A stretch of DNA of 64,000 bases from DTHT01 sp037444625 (GTDB lineage: Bacteria > Acidobacteriota > Terriglobia > Bryobacterales > Bryobacteraceae). The stretch covers positions 25,104-89,103 of the forward strand of contig JBBIMA010000008.1 in assembly GCA_037444625.1 (NCBI GenBank), in the 5' to 3' direction. Position numbers and translations under genes: made by a program. The first letter of the stretch is position 1. Each line of letters opens with the position of its first letter. This document shows, in pieces, positions 60,276-64,000 of the stretch. Under the pieces are notes generated by a model, which ran no database searches, was not told where the DNA came from, and saw nothing but the letters and a program-made list of their open reading frames with translations.

Positions 60276-60776
60276 GTGAAACGCATCTACCTGTCGCTGG
60301 GCTCGAACCTGGGCGAGCGGGAGCGGCTGCTCGAACGGGCCCTGGAGCGCCTGGCGGCCGAGGGGTTGCGCCTGCTGCGCGTCTCCTCGGTCTGGGAGAC
60401 CGAGCCGGTGGGACGGCGCTCCCAGCCGTGGTTTCTGAACCTGGTGGTGGAAGCCGAAACCGAGCTGTTTCCCCGCCTGCTGCTGGCCCGGCTCCAGCGC
60501 ATCGAGCGGGAGCTGGGACGGCGGCGGCCGGCGCCCGGCGCCCCGCGCCCCATTGACATTGACCTCCTGTTTTACGGCGAGGCGGTGGTGCGCACGCCCG
60601 AACTGGAGGTTCCCCATCCCCGCCTTGGGGAGCGGCGCTTCGTCCTCGAGCCGCTGGCCGAGCTGGCGCCCGAGTTGCGCCATCCGGTGAGCCGGCGCAC
60701 GGTGCGGGAGATGGCCGAGGCGACCCGCGCCCAGAAGGTGCGCAAGGTCGCCTTTCGTCCGGCGCTGCCCGGCTGA
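60276..60776 (+). CDS. folK: 2-amino-4-hydroxy-6-hydroxymethyldihydropteridine pyrophosphokinase
   Basis: A 166-residue folate-pathway kinase that transfers pyrophosphate from ATP to hydroxymethyldihydropterin. It has YLSLGSNLGERE at the start, SSVWETEPVG, FLNLVVEAET, and the catalytic APRPIDIDLLFYG loop followed by VPHPRLGERRFVLEPL. A GTG start was chosen because it gives the canonical N-terminus. The 35-codon upstream extension lies inside ruvB. Its stop codon is part of a hairpin shared with the convergent gene. Confidence 0.96.
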   Translation: MKRIYLSLGSNLGERERLLERALERLAAEGLRLLRVSSVWETEPVGRRSQPWFLNLVVEAETELFPRLLLARLQRIERELGRRRPAPGAPRPIDIDLLFYGEAVVRTPELEVPHPRLGERRFVLEPLAELAPELRHPVSRRTVREMAEATRAQKVRKVAFRPALPG

Positions 60777-60792
60777 GGGCGTCGGCCCTCAG
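60773..60792. terminator. Hairpin spanning both convergent stop codons (folK / DUF6599 gene)
   Basis: A perfect 8-bp stem, CTGAGGGC and GCCCTCAG, with a GTCG loop. The folK TGA lies in the left arm, and the TGA of the opposite gene lies, in mirror image, in the right arm. No long U-tract follows on either strand. Confidence 0.4.
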
Positions 60793-61625
60793 GGAATGCG
60801 CGCCGCCAGTCGCGCCGCCGCCCCGGCGGCGTCCTCGCCCTCCTTCAGGTTGGCGAAGCCTCCGATGTAACGGCCCTTGCGGAAGAAGCACAACCCGCCC
60901 AGGTAGCGGTCCGAGGCGCGGAAGGCCTCCTCAGCCACCGCCACGGCCTGGCTCCCGGTAAAACGGGCCCGCAGCTTGGCCATCACTCCGGCGGCCGCCT
61001 CGGGCGAAGATTCGGCCACCAGGAAGGCCTTGCCGAATTCGTATTCGGCCACGTAGCCGCGCTGGAGCAAACGCAGGCCCAGCACGCTCTCGGGCACCAG
61101 GCGGACCGAATCCGGCTTCAGCCCTTCGGGCGAAAACCAGCCCAGGGTCTCGGGCGGCCGGCTGCGCCCGGCGATGCGTTTCTCCATGGCCAGGGCGAAG
61201 GCCCGCAAGGCGGCGCGGTGATCCTTTTCGGGCTCGGCGGAGAACTCGACGTAGAAGCGGTCCTTGGCGAAAGTCGCTTTGCGCGGCAGGATCTGGCCGC
61301 CCATGCCGATGGGTTCGGTGGGGCTGTTGGGATCGCGGTTGGCGGTGAACATCCCGTAGGCCCACTCCGGATCAGCCATTTCCGAAACGTCGAAGACGAC
61401 GGTGTCGCCGCCCGAGCGGCAGGTGACGCCCTGCATGCGCACGAACCGGTACAACAGGTAGCCCTCGGCGTTGCCGTCCATGTACTCGAACAGGTTGTCC
61501 GGTTCGAAGCTCCGGGCGGGACCGTGCTGGGTCCAACCGGGCACCAGCGAGCAGTCGGGTTTCTGGGCCGCTGCCGGCAGGGCGGCCGACAGCAGCCCCA
61601 GGGCGGCGAGCATGCGAGCGGCCAT
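60789..61625 (-). CDS. Exported DUF6599 family protein
   Basis: A 278-residue protein with a signal peptide (1-20, ending PAAAQ). The conserved opening of the DUF6599 group is visible (FEPDNLFEYMDGNAEGYLLYRF, about 38-59), followed by a mixed alpha/beta region. I recognise the family but know no function for it. The ATG overlaps the aldo/keto reductase stop by one base (TGATG), so the two are cotranslated and may act together on the envelope. Confidence 0.8.
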   Translation of the reverse strand: MAARMLAALGLLSAALPAAAQKPDCSLVPGWTQHGPARSFEPDNLFEYMDGNAEGYLLYRFVRMQGVTCRSGGDTVVFDVSEMADPEWAYGMFTANRDPNSPTEPIGMGGQILPRKATFAKDRFYVEFSAEPEKDHRAALRAFALAMEKRIAGRSRPPETLGWFSPEGLKPDSVRLVPESVLGLRLLQRGYVAEYEFGKAFLVAESSPEAAAGVMAKLRARFTGSQAVAVAEEAFRASDRYLGGLCFFRKGRYIGGFANLKEGEDAAGAAARLAARIP

Positions 61626-62776
61626 CAAACGAACAACTCCTGTGCACGTATCAGGCGCTCGGCCACGCGCACGCCGTTGGGGCAGCGCACGGCGCAGGCG
61701 GCGCAATCCCGGCAGCGCACGCGGGCGGCTTGGGGCGGCAATTCGAGGAAGCGCTCGCGGCCCAGAGCGAACTCCCCGTAGCCCTCGGCGTACATCAGGC
61801 AGCGCAGCATGTCCGGAATGGGCAGACCCTGGGGGCACTGGTCCAGACAGCGGTTGCAGCCGCGGCAGTACAGCGGGCCGATGTGCCGCAGGTGCTCGGC
61901 CAGGATCTGCTGGTCCGCCTCGCTGAAGGGCTCCCTCATGGCCTTCAGGTTCTCTTCGAGCTGGTCCATGTCGGTCATGCTGGGGACGGTCGTATGGACG
62001 TTGGGATTGCGCAACACCCACTTGAGCGCCGCCAACATGGCACCCTGGCGGCTCAGCCGGGCGTGCAGGTCGGTGCCCGGGCGCGCCTTGCGGAAGCCGC
62101 CCGCCATGGTCTTCATGGCGATGACGCCCAGCCCCGCCTTGGCGGCCGCCTCCAAGGCGGGCTCCAGCGTCTTGAACAGCGTGAAGTTGTAGGCCGCCAG
62201 CACCACGTCAATCTTGCCCGTGCGGATGGCGGCCTGGATGACCTCCGCCTGGTTGGAATGGGTGCTCAGACCCACGAAGCGCGCCTTGCCCTGCTGCTTG
62301 GCCGTCTGCTGGGCTTCGAGCGCCTCGTCGGTGAGCTGCGAGGGATTGCCGATCCCGTGCAGGTACCAGACGTCCACGTAATCGGTGCCCAGCTCGCGCA
62401 GGCTTGTCTCCAGGTCGGCCAGGGCGGCCTGTTTGCTTGCGCCGTGGGTCTTGGTGGAGATGTAAACCTGCTTGCGCCGGCTCTTCAAGGCCGCTCCCAC
62501 CATGCGCTCGTTATTGCCGCCCTGGTAGCCGCGCGCGGTGTCGAAGTAGTTGATGCCCGCTTCGGCCGCCCGCTCGATGACGCTGGCGTCGGAAGTGATC
62601 ATGCAACCGAAGCCCACGGCGCTGACCTTCAAGCCCGTGCGGCCCAGCGTACGGTAGCTGACCGGGGCGGCGGCACCGACGCCGTAAGCGACATCCATCG
62701 TGCGTCGAGCCAGGCCTGCGGCCGGCGCCGCCAGTCCGGCCGCCAGAAAACTCCGCCGAGAAGCCTTTCCGTCCAT
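61625..62776 (-). CDS. Tat-exported aldo/keto reductase with C-terminal ferredoxin-like cysteine clusters
   Basis: A 383-residue protein. A twin-arginine signal (ASRRSFLAAGLAAPAAG, about 5-21) is followed by an AKR TIM barrel (about 40-290) with the catalytic region NYFDTARGYQGG, the lysine in ISTKTHG and the histidine in WYLHGIGN. The C-terminal part carries two 4Fe-4S-type cysteine runs, CRGCNRCLDQCP (about 317-328) and CRDCAACAVRCP. Such fused AKRs are common in acidobacteria and planctomycetes. The substrate and electron path are unknown. It is coupled to the downstream DUF6599 gene. Confidence 0.9.
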   Translation of the reverse strand: MDGKASRRSFLAAGLAAPAAGLARRTMDVAYGVGAAAPVSYRTLGRTGLKVSAVGFGCMITSDASVIERAAEAGINYFDTARGYQGGNNERMVGAALKSRRKQVYISTKTHGASKQAALADLETSLRELGTDYVDVWYLHGIGNPSQLTDEALEAQQTAKQQGKARFVGLSTHSNQAEVIQAAIRTGKIDVVLAAYNFTLFKTLEPALEAAAKAGLGVIAMKTMAGGFRKARPGTDLHARLSRQGAMLAALKWVLRNPNVHTTVPSMTDMDQLEENLKAMREPFSEADQQILAEHLRHIGPLYCRGCNRCLDQCPQGLPIPDMLRCLMYAEGYGEFALGRERFLELPPQAARVRCRDCAACAVRCPNGVRVAERLIRAQELFV

Positions 62777-62820
62777 GTGTCCCCCTTTGCGCCCCCGCGC
62801 AAGGCGGGGCGCCTGTCGGC

Positions 62821-62826
62821 TATAAT
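62821..62826 (+). promoter_or_regulatory. Candidate -10 box upstream of the DUF362 gene
   Basis: A perfect TATAAT about 60 bases before the ATG at 62886, with a second TATAAG-like stretch at about 62839. No convincing -35 box was found at the right distance. Confidence 0.35.
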
Positions 62827-62885
62827 CGGACTTTCAATTATAAGCGGGCGGCGGCTTGGTCGGGCGCGCCCGGGAGGGTCTTGCG

Positions 62886-63968
62886 ATGGCGGAGAGGTTT
62901 TCCCGTCGAGGTTTCTTGCAGTGGACGGCGGCCGCGCCCGCACTGGGCGGGCGCATGCTCCGGGGGCAGACGGCGCCCCAGCGCTATGATCCGCAGCCGG
63001 TGTTCCCGCCCGAGCGGCGGGCGGTGGTCTCCCTGGTGAAGGGCGAGGAGCGCCGCAAGCTGGTGCACGACGCGCTGGCGGCGATAGACGATCAGATCCG
63101 GCCCCTGTTGAAGCGCAAGAAATACGTGGTGATCAAGCCCAACAACGTCTCGACCGTGAACCAGCTCGCCGCCACGCACGCCGACACGCTGCGGGGCATT
63201 CTGGACTACCTGGCGCCGCGCAGCAAGGGGCCGGTGGTAATCGCCGAATCCTCCGCGGGCGACACCCTGTCGGGCTACGAGAACTTCAAGTATCCGCAAG
63301 TGGCGGCCGAATTCCGCTCGCTCAAGGTCAGTCTGGTGGACCTCAACGACGAGGCGCGCTACCAGGTGATCCCGCTGCTCAGTCCCGACCTGCACGTGCA
63401 GCCGGTGCGGCTGGCCGCGCGCCTGCTCGATCCGGACGCCTTCATCATCTCGGCCGGCATCCTGAAGACGCACAACACCGTGATCGCCACGCTCTCGGTG
63501 AAGAACATGACGCTGGGCGCGCCCTTGCACAACCGGCCCAAGGAGACGCCGCGCTGGAACGACAAGCGCAAGTATCACGGCGGGGTGCGCCAGACCCACT
63601 ACAACATGATGCTCACGGCGCAGAAGATGGCGCCCTACTGGGGCGTGGCGCTGCTGGACGGCTACGAGGGCATGGAGGGCAACGGGCCGGCCTCAGGCAC
63701 GCCCGTGCCGCACCGCATCGCCATCGCTTCCACCGACTTCATCGCGGCCGACCGGGTGGGCGTCGAGGTGATGGGCATTGACCCGAACTGGATCGGCTAC
63801 CTGCAATACTGCTGGCAGGTGGGGCTGGGGCAGTACGACCTGGCCAAGATTGACCTGCGGGGCGAGCCGATCGCGGCCGTCAAACGCGCCTACCGCCTGC
63901 ACAAGGACATCGAGCGCGAGCTCCAGTGGATGGGGCCGCTGACCGAAGTGCCGCCCAAGCTGGGCTGA
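62886..63968 (+). CDS. Tat-exported DUF362 domain protein
   Basis: A 360-residue protein. The ATG at 62886 with GGGAGGG upstream was preferred to a TTG 30 bases earlier. A twin-arginine signal (FSRRGFLQWTAAAPALGG, about 5-22) is followed by the DUF362 domain: VVIKPNNVSTV, VVIAESSAGDT, ISAGILKTHNTVIATLSVKNMTLGAP and LLDGYEGMEGNGP. DUF362 proteins often accompany iron-sulfur proteins, but this one has no cysteine cluster of its own. It is divergent from the Tat-exported aldo/keto reductase, and both may belong to one periplasmic redox process. Function unknown. Confidence 0.88.
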   Translation: MAERFSRRGFLQWTAAAPALGGRMLRGQTAPQRYDPQPVFPPERRAVVSLVKGEERRKLVHDALAAIDDQIRPLLKRKKYVVIKPNNVSTVNQLAATHADTLRGILDYLAPRSKGPVVIAESSAGDTLSGYENFKYPQVAAEFRSLKVSLVDLNDEARYQVIPLLSPDLHVQPVRLAARLLDPDAFIISAGILKTHNTVIATLSVKNMTLGAPLHNRPKETPRWNDKRKYHGGVRQTHYNMMLTAQKMAPYWGVALLDGYEGMEGNGPASGTPVPHRIAIASTDFIAADRVGVEVMGIDPNWIGYLQYCWQVGLGQYDLAKIDLRGEPIAAVKRAYRLHKDIERELQWMGPLTEVPPKLG

Positions 63969-64000
63969 AGCGTTACGGCCCGCGCCGGAGGGCCGAGCGC

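Overview
The window is high-GC bacterial chromosome, very densely coded, with no gap between genes longer than about 250 bases. It most likely comes from an acidobacterium (Acidobacteriota, perhaps a Bryobacter/Solibacter-type lineage). That placement is an inference. It rests on three giant Oar-like TonB-dependent receptors with a carboxypeptidase-regulatory domain, a PEP-CTERM protein, a DUF6599 protein, tandem secreted amidohydrolases, and an ECF sigma/zf-HC2/DUF4097 module. BamA, Skp and the TonB receptors show a Gram-negative envelope. No rRNA, tRNA, CRISPR array, insertion sequence or phage gene was recognised.

Layout. 1-2606: a pair of M16 peptidase-like proteins, one degenerate (cut by the window edge) and one with the zinc motif. 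2777-6363: a PEP-CTERM protein, a secreted creatininase-family hydrolase, an Ogt-type DNA repair protein and an aldehyde dehydrogenase. 6610-10286: the outer-membrane biogenesis pair skp and bamA. 10497-13857: nadB, a CaCA-type exchanger and a membrane protein. 13950-17602: a four-gene envelope module (ECF sigma factor, anti-sigma with HEAT-like repeats, DUF4097 protein, double-PDZ protein). 17610-20497: aspartate-type aminotransferase and ATP-dependent PEP carboxykinase.

20708-39965 is the centrepiece. Two divergent gene blocks share one compact regulatory region at about 31720-31855. Leftward lie a LacI-type regulator, a three-part sugar ABC importer, a zinc dehydrogenase, a creatininase-fold hydrolase, a TIM-barrel epimerase, an inositol 2-dehydrogenase-like enzyme, an organophosphate-type MFS transporter and a PfkB kinase. 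The enzyme set matches the IolG-IolM-IolN-IolO inositol pathway described in Thermotoga maritima, not the Bacillus iolBCDE route. Rightward lie two TonB-dependent receptors, a beta-propeller phytase and a thioredoxin-like protein. Read together, this is a candidate phytate utilisation locus. The receptors and phytase would capture and dephosphorylate phytate at the cell surface, and the leftward block would import and catabolise the released inositol or inositol phosphates.

39980-47507 and beyond: nusB, ribH and mtaB; a translationally coupled triplet of secreted amidohydrolase-like proteins, two of which have lost the metal-binding HxH; acetate kinase; and a TPR protein. 48731-54044: two small secreted beta-rich proteins, and a secreted IolE-like TIM-barrel protein divergent from a third TonB receptor. 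54087-63968: pheA, a heparinase II/III family protein, rsmE, ruvAB, folK, a DUF6599 protein, an aldo/keto reductase with ferredoxin-like cysteine clusters, and a Tat-exported DUF362 protein.

Start codons were re-chosen wherever the longest frame ran upstream into a neighbour. Long antisense frames caused by GC-rich codon use were discarded.
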